From a virus, in IMG/VR virus record IMGVR_UViG_3300030451_001778, positions 1 to 37,952 of that record: a stretch of 37,952 nt of DNA. The stretch is one strand, 5' to 3'. This document shows positions 16,304-22,438 of the stretch, piece after piece (the stretch's first letter is position 1; the number at the start of each line of letters is the position of its first letter). The position numbers and the translations under genes were made by a program. The notes beneath the pieces were generated by a model. The model searched no databases. It was given only the letters and a program-made list of their open reading frames with translations, and was not told the origin of the DNA.

Positions 16304-16836
16304 TGGCTTCTAACTTAGAATTTATAGTAAGACACAACCTATATGTAGTGACTTCTGCGTGGAATATTGGTAACACAAATGATAAAATATTTACTGATAA
16401 ATATGACGTATATCTTGCAACTTTAACTATGGACGGGTCAACAGGTAATTCTGAAACAATACAAAGCAGACTTATTGATGCAAGTGGTAATGTTATATCT
16501 GATGCAGAATATGATAATGCAAGCTATCAACAATTTGCACATGCAAGTTATGGTGAAGAACGAGGAACAGGCGAAACTTCATTACAAGATATTTGGGGAA
16601 CATACGACTACAGACCTGAAAGTTTAAATGCAAGTGTTTATATATATAATCCTGCCGATAGTACGTCATATACTTATTTACAAGGTAATGCAAGTAATTC
16701 TTTTAATGGTAATTTCAAAGCACATAAATCTATTTCAGTTCACAAAAGCGCAGAAGAAATAATTGGTATTCAATTTTTTGTAACTAACACTGATTATTTT
16801 ACAAATGCACAATTTACTTTGTATGGGGTTAAATGA
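16303..16836 (+). CDS. tail-fibre/receptor-binding-type protein, copy B2
   Basis: A protein of 177 residues, the same length as copy B1 and alignable across most of it: SRLIDASGNVIS, then YGEERGTGETSLQDIWG, ASVYIYNPADSTSYTYL, then an ending NAQFTLYGVK. The start overlaps the previous stop. The N-terminal 25 residues differ from copy B1. Probable fibre subunit. Confidence 0.65.
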   Translation: MASNLEFIVRHNLYVVTSAWNIGNTNDKIFTDKYDVYLATLTMDGSTGNSETIQSRLIDASGNVISDAEYDNASYQQFAHASYGEERGTGETSLQDIWGTYDYRPESLNASVYIYNPADSTSYTYLQGNASNSFNGNFKAHKSISVHKSAEEIIGIQFFVTNTDYFTNAQFTLYGVK

Positions 16837-17357
16837 TGAGTGGTAGCTTAATTAAAATAGATGAGGAAATAATTTCAACAGCAGTAAGTTCTGTAACTCT
16901 TACGGGTATTGACAGCACTTATGATGTGTATAAACTTGTAATTAATAATGTACACCCTTCTGTTGCAGATAGTAATGTAGGCATTAGGGTTACAGAAAGT
17001 GGTACTGCAAATTCAACTTCTAATTATGATATATCAAACGTTTTTGTAAGAACTAATACAGCTTTTGGTAAAACAGGTCTTACTGACCAAGATAAATTTG
17101 GATTTGGGTCTTACATTGGTACAGGTGATACAGGCGATAGAACACAGGGTGTGTTTTACATCTTTAATGCAAATGACAGTAGTGAATATACCTTTATAAC
17201 TTTTGAAAAATTACAAACTGCTGAAAGTGATGAATTAACAGGCAATATGGGTGGTGGTGTTTTTACTTCTGCAAGTACAGTTGATGGTGTGCATATATTT
17301 ATAAATACAGGAAATATGGAAACAGGCACTTTTACATTATATGGTTTAAATAAATAA
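16833..17357 (+). CDS. tail-fibre/receptor-binding-type protein, copy C2
   Basis: A protein of 174 residues with two in-frame ATGs (16833 and 16836). It is the closest of the paralogue pairs to its partner at 15132: AVSSVTLTGIDS, RVTESGTANSTSNYD, IFNANDSSEYTFITFE, VFTSASTVDGVHIFI and GTFTLYGLNK. It ends the duplicated cassette. Greater similarity of C1 and C2 suggests that this member is under tighter constraint. Confidence 0.65.
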   Translation: MMSGSLIKIDEEIISTAVSSVTLTGIDSTYDVYKLVINNVHPSVADSNVGIRVTESGTANSTSNYDISNVFVRTNTAFGKTGLTDQDKFGFGSYIGTGDTGDRTQGVFYIFNANDSSEYTFITFEKLQTAESDELTGNMGGGVFTSASTVDGVHIFINTGNMETGTFTLYGLNK

Positions 17358-17390
17358 AAGATACAAATATATAGTAAGATAAAGGACAAC

Positions 17391-17690
17391 ATGACAGAAC
17401 AACAAGCACTAGCACAAGCGACTTCAGAAATTGAAGCGATGAAGCCTATGAAAGCACAAGTTAATAACGAAGTTCGTGAATATACAAGTGCAGAATATGA
17501 CCAAGCAATTGAAGACAGAAAGAACGCAATTCTTGATGATTATAATTATGGCTACATTAAGGCAAGACAAGAAGCCTACCCATCTATTGCAGACCAACTA
17601 GACATGCAATATTGGGATAGTGTCAACGATACAACAGTATGGAAAGACACTATTGCACAAGTTAAAGCTGACAATCCAAAACCTGAATAA
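17391..17690 (+). CDS. tail fibre assembly / XkdW-like small protein
   Basis: A protein of 99 residues with AAAGGA upstream. Its C-terminal half, ARQEAYPSIADQLDMQYWD followed by a TTVWKDTI helix and VKADNPKPE, is a pattern common at the end of tail-fibre regions in many marine and Gram-positive phages (YPSIxxQLDMxYWD). The N-terminal half is helical and charged. It may help assemble or attach fibres; exact role unknown. Confidence 0.7.
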   Translation: MTEQQALAQATSEIEAMKPMKAQVNNEVREYTSAEYDQAIEDRKNAILDDYNYGYIKARQEAYPSIADQLDMQYWDSVNDTTVWKDTIAQVKADNPKPE

Positions 17691-17707
17691 CTAAGTTTTA
17701 CAATTCT

Positions 17708-17809
17708 ATGCTACGATGCACTATGTGCATTTCGTATATAACAGAAACAGGAACACACGTAAATCTATGTAATTGTAAATATGGGTTAGATATGTGTGAA
17801 AATTTATAA
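17708..17809 (+). CDS. possible cysteine-rich micro-protein (33 aa)
   Basis: A frame of 33 residues with CTMC near residues 4-7 and a CNC...MC cluster, resembling a minimal zinc finger. Its stop overlaps the next ATG (TAATG), which is the same coupling style seen throughout. However, no Shine-Dalgarno sequence precedes the ATG, so it is a tentative call. It would be the first gene of the lysis region. Confidence 0.4.
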   Translation: MLRCTMCISYITETGTHVNLCNCKYGLDMCENL

Positions 17810-17988
17810 TGAGTAATGGTTACACAAATAAGGAAATGCTGACATTGATATTACAAAATCAAAAAGAAATGAGAGAAGAAATAAGAGAAGTTAAACAAGA
17901 GTTATCTAAAAAAGTAAGTAGAACAGAAGTAGTTGGTTGGATAATTGCATGTTCTTCAATAATAGGTTTAGTAGGAATAAATATATGA
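17809..17988 (+). CDS. XhlA-like small membrane protein (holin accessory)
   Basis: A protein of 59 residues. Residues 1-40 form a charged helix (MLTLILQNQKEMREEIREVKQELSKKV) and residues 41-59 a single membrane segment (VVGWIIACSSIIGLVGINI). This cytoplasmic coiled coil with a C-terminal membrane anchor is the layout of XhlA/haemolysin-type proteins in Gram-positive phages, which assist holins. It overlaps the next gene by four bases. Confidence 0.65.
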   Translation: MSNGYTNKEMLTLILQNQKEMREEIREVKQELSKKVSRTEVVGWIIACSSIIGLVGINI

Positions 17989-18197
17989 AAGCACAAGTTA
18001 ATTTAGGACAAATATTACAGGGTGGATTAGCCGCACTTGTAGGGTGGCTATTTAAAACTGTTAATGATATGCAACAAGAAGTTGCAACGTTAAAAGCACA
18101 GGTGCAAGCATACCAAGATAGTATTGCAGGTTTTAATCAAAACTTAATGGTTATCGAAGAAGTTATTAGAGAAATCTTATTTAAGGTAGGTGGATAA
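17985..18197 (+). CDS. small membrane-associated coiled-coil protein (holin-like)
   Basis: A protein of 70 residues from the ATG at 17985, which overlaps the previous stop as ATGA. A longer upstream frame back to 17937 would overlap the whole membrane helix of the neighbour and lacks a ribosome site. A hydrophobic segment (LGQILQGGLAALVGWLF, about 7-23) is followed by a coiled coil (MQQEVATLKAQVQAYQ) and a hydrophobic tail. The mirror-image topology to its neighbour suggests the two act together at the membrane. Confidence 0.6.
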   Translation: MKAQVNLGQILQGGLAALVGWLFKTVNDMQQEVATLKAQVQAYQDSIAGFNQNLMVIEEVIREILFKVGG

Positions 18198-18235
18198 TGG
18201 ACTGTTGTGGCAGTGGTTGTTGTGGTGGTAAGTAA
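18197..18235 (+). CDS. 12-residue tetracysteine micropeptide
   Basis: MDCCGSGCCGGK, encoded directly after the previous gene with a TAATG overlap and an AGGTAGG ribosome site. The CC-GSG-CC arrangement is a compact metal- or thiol-binding pattern. The very small size makes chance possible, but the start is coupled exactly as the surrounding real genes are. No function is known to me. Confidence 0.4.
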   Translation: MDCCGSGCCGGK

Positions 18236-18237
18236 AG

Positions 18238-18243
18238 TACACT
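18238..18243 (+). promoter_or_regulatory. possible -10 box, near-leaderless
   Basis: TACACT 12 bases before the ATG at 18255, with no ribosome site between them. Same hexamer as in the module at 1286 and 24590, but without the extended TGC or a recognisable -35, so this is a weak call. Confidence 0.3.
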
Positions 18244-18254
18244 AACATATAACT

Positions 18255-18527
18255 ATGGCAATTGAATATAGAGGTGAAAAATTTAGTGGTTATAACAAAC
18301 CTAAACGTACACCAAAACATAAAACTAAATCACACGCTGTATTAGCTAAGTCAGGTGACAAAGTTAAGTTAATAAGATTTGGACAACAAGGCGTTAAAGG
18401 CGCAGGTAAAAATCCAAGTTCTAAAGCACAAAAAGCACGTAAAGCATCTTTTAAAGCACGTCATGCTAAAAACATAGCTAAAGGCAAGATGTCGGCGGCT
18501 TATTGGGCAAACAAAACTAAGTGGTAA
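18255..18527 (+). CDS. small very basic conserved phage protein
   Basis: A protein of 90 residues, highly basic. The sections HAVLAKSGDKVKLIRFGQQGVKGAGKNP and KARKASFKARHAKNIAKGKMSAAYWANKTKW form a pattern that I recognise from marine podo- and siphoviruses, where FGxQGVxGAG and FKARHAKNIxxGKMSAAYWA are strongly conserved. The function is not established; DNA binding in the capsid is plausible from charge. The start lacks a Shine-Dalgarno sequence. Confidence 0.75.
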   Translation: MAIEYRGEKFSGYNKPKRTPKHKTKSHAVLAKSGDKVKLIRFGQQGVKGAGKNPSSKAQKARKASFKARHAKNIAKGKMSAAYWANKTKW

Positions 18528-18552
18528 AATAACAAACACTTGCATCAAAACT

Positions 18553-18560
18553 GCTACAAT
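18553..18560 (+). promoter_or_regulatory. extended -10 promoter of the endolysin gene, leaderless
   Basis: TG-C-TACAAT (hexamer 18555-18560) is followed after eight bases by the endolysin ATG at 18569. The gene has no ribosome site. A TTGCAT lies at 18540-18545, but only 9 bp from the -10 box, so it probably does not act as the -35 here. Confidence 0.55.
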
Positions 18561-18568
18561 ATTGCGTA

Positions 18569-19129
18569 ATGTATGAAATAGTTAGTCGTGAAACGATAGG
18601 CTTACGTGAGCCTAAATCAAGGTCAGCAATTAACCCTTCATACGTTAAGGGCTTAACAGTACACTATACAGGCGACCCATACGAAACCCAACTTGATTAC
18701 ATAGATGATGTTTTTCGTAAGTTAAAAAACATACAAAAATTTCACATGGACGATAGGGGTTGGGCAGACATAGGGTATAGCTTCGCAGTATCTAATTACA
18801 ACACCGAGATTTTTGAATTAAGGGGTTTTGATGTATATAGTGCGCATAGTGGTGTCACACAGATAAATAAAACGTTTGCTAGTGTTGTGTGGTTAGGTGG
18901 TCAAAAAGATATACCTAACGATAACGCAAAAAAAGCAATAGAACGTCTGCAACAAATTATGTCAGACAAATATAATAAAAAAATTATGGTAACAGGACAT
19001 CGTGACCATAAGAATACATTATGCCCAAGTGCATCTATGTATGAGTGGCTAACATCTGTTGAGCCTTCTTGGAAGAAAAAGAAGGTGAAAAAGAAAAGAT
19101 GGTCGAAAAAAAATTACCGATTTCTATAA
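18569..19129 (+). CDS. N-acetylmuramoyl-L-alanine amidase endolysin (PGRP/Amidase_2)
   Basis: A protein of 186 residues, of which about 160 form one amidase domain. Zinc ligands are seen as His32 (GLTVHYTGD), His144 (VTGHRDH) and Cys152 (TLCPS). The GWADIGYSF motif (residues 64-72) supplies the usual Tyr, and the GHRD motif is intact. It cleaves the amide bond between muramic acid and the stem peptide. The basic tail (KKKKVKKKRWSKKNYRFL) replaces a wall-binding domain and may bind anionic envelope polymers. There is no signal peptide, so it depends on the holin at 20407. Start: the ATG sits eight bases after a -10 box. Confidence 0.92.
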   Translation: MYEIVSRETIGLREPKSRSAINPSYVKGLTVHYTGDPYETQLDYIDDVFRKLKNIQKFHMDDRGWADIGYSFAVSNYNTEIFELRGFDVYSAHSGVTQINKTFASVVWLGGQKDIPNDNAKKAIERLQQIMSDKYNKKIMVTGHRDHKNTLCPSASMYEWLTSVEPSWKKKKVKKKRWSKKNYRFL

Positions 19130-19341
19130 AAGAGTTTGCTAAAAAACAGACAACTGTTGTTTGGAAAACTGAAGAAGGTCAAAAGCAATTACAACAAGCT
19201 GTTCAAGCTATAAAAGAAGAAGACTTAAAAGTATCAATTGCAGTTAAATGGTTAAAAGATGAGTGTGGTTGGACATTATCTATGAGAAGAATACGTGACA
19301 TTATAGATATGCACATAGGCGACAATTGGCAGGGTTATTAA
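19099..19341 (+). CDS. small helix-turn-helix-like protein
   Basis: A protein of 80 residues from the ATG at 19099; a TTG at 19069 would add ten low-complexity Glu/Lys residues. It overlaps the amidase 3' end in another frame. The region around residues 40-70 (DLKVSIAVKWLKDECGWTLSMRRIRDII) has the shape of a helix-turn-helix, with a Cys and a Gly at the turn. It lies two bases upstream of the metallophosphoesterase, so the two probably form a unit. Family not recognised. Confidence 0.6.
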   Translation: MVEKKLPISIKEFAKKQTTVVWKTEEGQKQLQQAVQAIKEEDLKVSIAVKWLKDECGWTLSMRRIRDIIDMHIGDNWQGY

Positions 19342-19342
19342 T

Positions 19343-20407
19343 ATGCCAAAAGATATAAACGAGTTTGCAGAAGAAGCAAAAGCTGAAGAAAAAATAGAAA
19401 ACCTTAAAGCAACAATTAACAGATTGCATGGTCAGTTAGAAAAAGAAAAAGATAAAAGCGCTGACATATTGCGCACTGTACAAGAAACAGTTAGAGATAG
19501 TATTGCAGATATTGATTTAGGTAAGATACCTAAGCCACAAACTGTACGTAAAACCAAAAACGAAGAAGTAGCTGTAGCTGTTTTAAGTGATTGGCAATTA
19601 GGCAAGATAACACAAACATACAATTCTGACATAGCAAAAGAACGTGTTGATGAGTTTGGTGATTATGTTGTTGAGTTAACAAACATACAAAGAGCGCACC
19701 ACCCAATAAAAAAATTACATGTATGGGCATTAGGCGACTTAGTAGAAGGTACAAACATATTCGCAGGTCAGCAGTGGTTAGTTGATAGTGGTGTTTATAG
19801 ACAAGTGTTTAAAAATGGCGCACAAATGTTAGCAAAGTTTTTAATAAAAATGTTAGCTAACTTTGACGAAGTACACTTTGTTGGCGTAATAGGTAATCAT
19901 GGAAGACTTGGTTTTAGGGGTCAACATCATTACGAAGATAATGCTGACAGATTTTTATACGAAACAGCAAGACTTATATTAGAAGATGAAAAACGTATAA
20001 CTTGGAATATACCTGAAGCGTCAGGTGGCGACCATGCTTGGTATGCAATTGACAATATAGGTAACTATTCCTGCATGCTTATTCATGGTGACCAATTTCG
20101 TGGTAGTTTAGGTGTGCCGTTCTACGGCGTAAGAAAAAAAGTATTAGGTTGGAAATCAGTAGCTAGTGAAGGTCACATGCCACAATTTAAAGATGTAGCA
20201 TTTGGTCATTGGCATCAAGTATATCAACAAGATATAAATGGTATTCATGTGCGTTGTGGTGGTAGCACAGAAAGTGATAATATTTATGCGTTGGAAAACC
20301 TTGCATCACAAGGCAGACCATCGCAACGTTTGTTGTTTGTTAACCCGCAACGGGGGTGGACAACAGCAGAGTACCCACAAGTAAGACTAGGACTAAAGGA
20401 AGAATAA
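19343..20407 (+). CDS. calcineurin-like metallophosphoesterase
   Basis: A protein of 354 residues. The first 60 form a coiled coil. The phosphoesterase domain follows: SDWQLG (82-87), GDLVEG (131-136), GNHGR (184-188), HGDQ (248-251) and GHWH (288-291) give metal ligands Asp83, Asp132, Asn185, His248, His289 and His291. The first motif has Gln where D-x-H is canonical, which could change metal choice. Likely acts on nucleic-acid phosphodiesters (Mre11/SbcD class); substrate unknown. It sits between amidase and holin, an odd place for a nuclease. Confidence 0.85.
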   Translation: MPKDINEFAEEAKAEEKIENLKATINRLHGQLEKEKDKSADILRTVQETVRDSIADIDLGKIPKPQTVRKTKNEEVAVAVLSDWQLGKITQTYNSDIAKERVDEFGDYVVELTNIQRAHHPIKKLHVWALGDLVEGTNIFAGQQWLVDSGVYRQVFKNGAQMLAKFLIKMLANFDEVHFVGVIGNHGRLGFRGQHHYEDNADRFLYETARLILEDEKRITWNIPEASGGDHAWYAIDNIGNYSCMLIHGDQFRGSLGVPFYGVRKKVLGWKSVASEGHMPQFKDVAFGHWHQVYQQDINGIHVRCGGSTESDNIYALENLASQGRPSQRLLFVNPQRGWTTAEYPQVRLGLKEE

Positions 20408-20616
20408 TGGATTATTGGAAAAACGCTTTAATTCGTGGACTTCGTACAGGCATACAGTCAGCACTAGCAGTAATACTTGCATCACAAGCAGGTTTTATGG
20501 ACATGGACGTTTTGGCAAGCGCAGGAATTGCGCTAGTCACAGCGCTGTTGAGTGTCGCTCAAAATGCCATCGAAGATGCACCAATTAAAATCGGTAATAA
20601 CATACCTAAAGGTTAA
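20407..20616 (+). CDS. holin, r1t-type
   Basis: A protein of 69 residues. The ATG at 20407 overlaps the previous stop and follows GGAAGAA; an upstream in-frame start at 20356 would overlap the phosphoesterase gene. Two membrane helices are visible (about 13-28, GIQSALAVILASQAG, and 36-52, LASAGIALVTALLSVAQ), followed by NAIEDAP, which is characteristic of the r1t holin family (S-x-x-QN-x-xED). It would form the membrane lesion that releases the amidase. Confidence 0.85.
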   Translation: MDYWKNALIRGLRTGIQSALAVILASQAGFMDMDVLASAGIALVTALLSVAQNAIEDAPIKIGNNIPKG

Positions 20617-20780
20617 TGTCACTTTACGCAAGACGTAGGGGTATTAAAGGGCGTAAGCCTAAAAAAAACTATGAAGTGCGTATTTGTGAACATGAGAAAT
20701 GTGATATTAAGTTATCAATATACAATAAAAAAAAATATTGTTATACTCATACTAAGCCTGTAAAAAGGTGGACAAAGTAA
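20616..20780 (+). CDS. small basic protein with Cys/His cluster
   Basis: A protein of 54 residues overlapping the holin stop (TAATG). It has a basic N-terminus (ARRRGIKGRKPKK) and then RICEHEKCDIKLS...KKYCYTHTKPVKRW, a C-x4-C and C-x-x-H layout fitting one zinc site. Similar short proteins occur near phage lysis genes or HNH genes, but the function is unknown. It is the last rightward gene before the convergent terminator. Confidence 0.6.
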   Translation: MSLYARRRGIKGRKPKKNYEVRICEHEKCDIKLSIYNKKKYCYTHTKPVKRWTK

Positions 20781-20884
20781 GAAACAAGTCTTGCTTTGTA
20801 GATTAGAAAAAATGCTTTTCATCAGAAATGACATGAGTGGACACTTGTTAGGTAAGATGATTTGAGTAGTTTTCTATTCTTTCA

Positions 20885-20955
20885 TAAGAAAACCCCCTAT
20901 TGCTAGGGGGTTTATCTTTTTGTACGATAATAAGGGGATATGTCACAAAGACATA
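20885..20955 (-). ncRNA. possible leftward small RNA ending in the terminator
   Basis: On the minus strand, TG-G-TACAAT (hexamer 20966-20961) is followed by a start point near 20954. The RNA would begin with a hairpin (TATGTC, five bases, GACATA, at 20939-20955) and end at the AAACCCCCTA/TAGGGGGTTT hairpin with a T-run, giving about 70 bases. It could encode only a three-codon peptide (Met-Ser-Leu). Alternatively these are just a chance -10 box and the terminator of the leftward operon. Confidence 0.35.
20890..20917. terminator. bidirectional terminator between convergent operons
   Basis: AAACCCCCTA (20890-20899), TTGC loop and TAGGGGGTTT (20904-20913) form a perfect 10-bp stem, with T-rich tracts on both sides (ATCTTTTT rightward, TTCTT leftward). 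It ends the rightward late operon and the leftward recombination operon. Confidence 0.9.
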
Positions 20956-20994
20956 CGATTATTGTACCATAAGTAAAGCAGTTGCCTGTATTAC

Positions 20995-21723
20995 TTAATT
21001 CTTCAATTGTAGCACATTAGCGAGTTCTTTTTGGTCAGCTAGTGCTAGTTGTTCTATTCTAAATTTAGCTTGTTTAAGGTCAGTTATTACATAAGGCAAC
21101 AATAATGAGTGCCATGCTTTTTGTATAACTTCTAATAACTCATCATTAGACATTGACTTTTGCAAGCGTTGTAATTCAACAATAGCTAGGTTAGGGCTAC
21201 TAATACTAGCGCTATCAGATGTTTTGGTATCATTAGAAGATACACTAACAGGGTTATGATTAGCATGGGTATTGTCTTTTACTTCACCTGCAAAAGTCGC
21301 AGTCTTTTTATTCAGTGCATTACTTCCTGCAACAGCAAGTTCATAGTCACTTGCTTCGACTGAAGGAAATATAAATCTTAAAGCACGACCTGCACTAGAA
21401 GTTTGGCAGTTTTCAATATGAGATGTTTGATTAACACCTTTACCACCTAAGACTTCTTCAGCAAACCCTTCAGCGTCAGCTTTATATTCGACACCTGCTT
21501 CTGCACATTTAATGTAAGTGTCAATATCAAAATTTTTATATGCTTTACAAATGAATTGTATTCTCGTACCATCATCAATTGTTTTTTCAAAAAGTAATCT
21601 GCCATTTGGATATTCAGCATTGAAACGTTTAACGTTTTCAAATACAGGTACATACTCTTTACCTTTGATGTTAATAGTTTCAACTGTTACTTTATTCTTC
21701 TTCTTCGTTTCTGTTTGTGTCAT
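20995..21723 (-). CDS. ssDNA-annealing/recombination-like protein
   Basis: A protein of 242 residues on the minus strand. N-terminal domain (about 10-135): VPVFENVKRFNAEYPNGRLLFEKTIDDGTRIQFICKAY, then GVNQTSHIENCQTSSAGRALRFI. The GVNxTSxxENxxTSxxGRAL motif is seen in a broad phage family found near replication and recombination genes, and likened to Rad52/Erf-type annealing proteins. A Ser/Asn/Thr-rich linker (about 140-180) leads to a helical C-terminus. Its place in a leftward early operon fits recombination. The biochemical role is inferred. Confidence 0.7.
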   Translation of the reverse strand: MTQTETKKKNKVTVETINIKGKEYVPVFENVKRFNAEYPNGRLLFEKTIDDGTRIQFICKAYKNFDIDTYIKCAEAGVEYKADAEGFAEEVLGGKGVNQTSHIENCQTSSAGRALRFIFPSVEASDYELAVAGSNALNKKTATFAGEVKDNTHANHNPVSVSSNDTKTSDSASISSPNLAIVELQRLQKSMSNDELLEVIQKAWHSLLLPYVITDLKQAKFRIEQLALADQKELANVLQLKN

Positions 21724-21871
21724 TATCCACCTTATCTTTCTCTATTTGCAAAACTAAAGCTGATGCAATTGTAAGTAATAAAATTACACTTACTTCAGTT
21801 TTGTCTGCGCCTTGTCGTAATATGCTATTAGCAATTACATTTAAGTTTTTCTTAATATCGTCTAAATTCAT
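21692..21871 (-). CDS. small hydrophobic protein upstream of the annealing-like gene
   Basis: A protein of 59 residues on the minus strand. A charged N-terminus (MNLDDIKKNLNVIANSILRQGADKTE) leads to a hydrophobic stretch (VSVILLLTIASALVLQI, about 28-44) and an acidic tail. It overlaps the start of the next leftward gene by 32 bases. It has no ribosome site: the ATG lies seven bases after TACAAT. Family not recognised. Confidence 0.65.
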   Translation of the reverse strand: MNLDDIKKNLNVIANSILRQGADKTEVSVILLLTIASALVLQIEKDKVDNDTNRNEEEE

Positions 21872-21878
21872 AAAATAA

Positions 21879-21906
21879 ATTGTAGTACATGTAGCATTAT
21901 ATGCAA
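21879..21906 (-). promoter_or_regulatory. leftward promoter, TTGCAT-16-TACAAT, leaderless
   Basis: On the minus strand TTGCAT (21906-21901), a 16-bp spacer and TACAAT (21884-21879), then seven bases to the ATG at 21871. It has the same boxes and spacing as the modules at 1264 and 24568. It faces away from the rightward promoter at 21911. Confidence 0.7.
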
Positions 21907-21910
21907 CACT

Positions 21911-21919
21911 TGTTATAAT
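21911..21919 (+). promoter_or_regulatory. rightward early promoter, extended TG-T-TATAAT
   Basis: TG-T-TATAAT at 21911-21919 is a consensus extended -10 box. It is followed by a short leader with an AAGGAAGGA ribosome site before the ATG at 21946. It is divergent from the leftward promoter at 21879-21906; the boxes nearly interleave, so one regulator could control both. Confidence 0.6.
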
Positions 21920-21945
21920 AAATTTTACGATAAGGAAGGAAAAAT

Positions 21946-22179
21946 ATGGAATTACTTACGTGTCAAGATATTGCACGTATAGCAGGCGTAAAAGTACGAA
22001 CTGTTTATATGTGGATATTTAGAACTAAGCAGGGTCTTATGAACTTCCCATCACCTGATGTGGATATTCCAAGAAGACCATTATGGAAATTAGAAACAGT
22101 CATAACATGGCTAGGACAAAGGGGAACAAATGTTACAAGTAAGGGGTCAGCAAGTACCACAGACAAAGTTATGCAATAA
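21946..22179 (+). CDS. helix-turn-helix regulator (AlpA/excisionase-like)
   Basis: A protein of 77 residues. LTCQDIARIAGVKVRTVYMWIFRTKQG (about 3-30) is a MerR/AlpA-type winged HTH, with a following wing FPSPDVDIPRRPLWKLETVITWL typical of small phage excisionase/DNA-binding proteins. It is the first rightward early gene, next to two divergent promoters, so it may regulate them. The tail is Ser/Thr-rich. No integrase exists, so excision is unlikely. Confidence 0.8.
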   Translation: MELLTCQDIARIAGVKVRTVYMWIFRTKQGLMNFPSPDVDIPRRPLWKLETVITWLGQRGTNVTSKGSASTTDKVMQ

Positions 22180-22438
22180 AGGTACAAAGTGTACTGCTAT
22201 TGGAATACACAGTCACAAACTTAATCAAGAAGAAAAAATACTTTGGGCTTTAGAAACTTTTGATAAAGTGTCTAACGCTGAATTTGTATTTGATTTACGT
22301 TGTACAAGATTTGGTGGTCATTTGTTTAATTTAAGAGAGAAGGGTTATGTAATTGAAACTATCAGTGGCGATGCACATGGTGAGTTTTATTACAAGTTAA
22401 TAGCAAGACCTAACGACACACAATTAGCTTTACTATGA
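22130..22438 (+). CDS. small winged-helix-like protein
   Basis: A protein of 102 residues overlapping the previous gene by 50 bases. AAGGGG stands just before its ATG. The N-terminus has two cysteines. A region around residues 34-85 (EEKILWALETFDKVSNAEFVFDLRCTRFGGHLFNLREKGYVIETIS) has the shape of a winged helix, with the HLFNLREKGYVIE segment as the recognition helix and wing. This is common in phages near replication genes; role unknown. Confidence 0.65.
   Translation: MLQVRGQQVPQTKLCNKGTKCTAIGIHSHKLNQEEKILWALETFDKVSNAEFVFDLRCTRFGGHLFNLREKGYVIETISGDAHGEFYYKLIARPNDTQLALL

Noticed and set aside
17937-17984. Extended start at 17937 for the second membrane-associated protein
   Set aside because: It covers the membrane helix of the preceding gene in another frame and has no ribosome site; the ATGA overlap at 17985 is preferred.
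19069-19098. TTG start at 19069
   Set aside because: The added residues are a low-complexity Glu/Lys run that mirrors the amidase's basic tail in another frame; the ATG at 19099 is simpler.
20356-20406. Extended holin start at 20356
   Set aside because: It would overlap the last 17 codons of the phosphoesterase and hide the ribosome site before 20407.
21946-22179. Excisionase of a temperate phage
   Set aside because: The HTH type fits, but no integrase, attachment site or repressor is seen, so a regulatory role is more likely.
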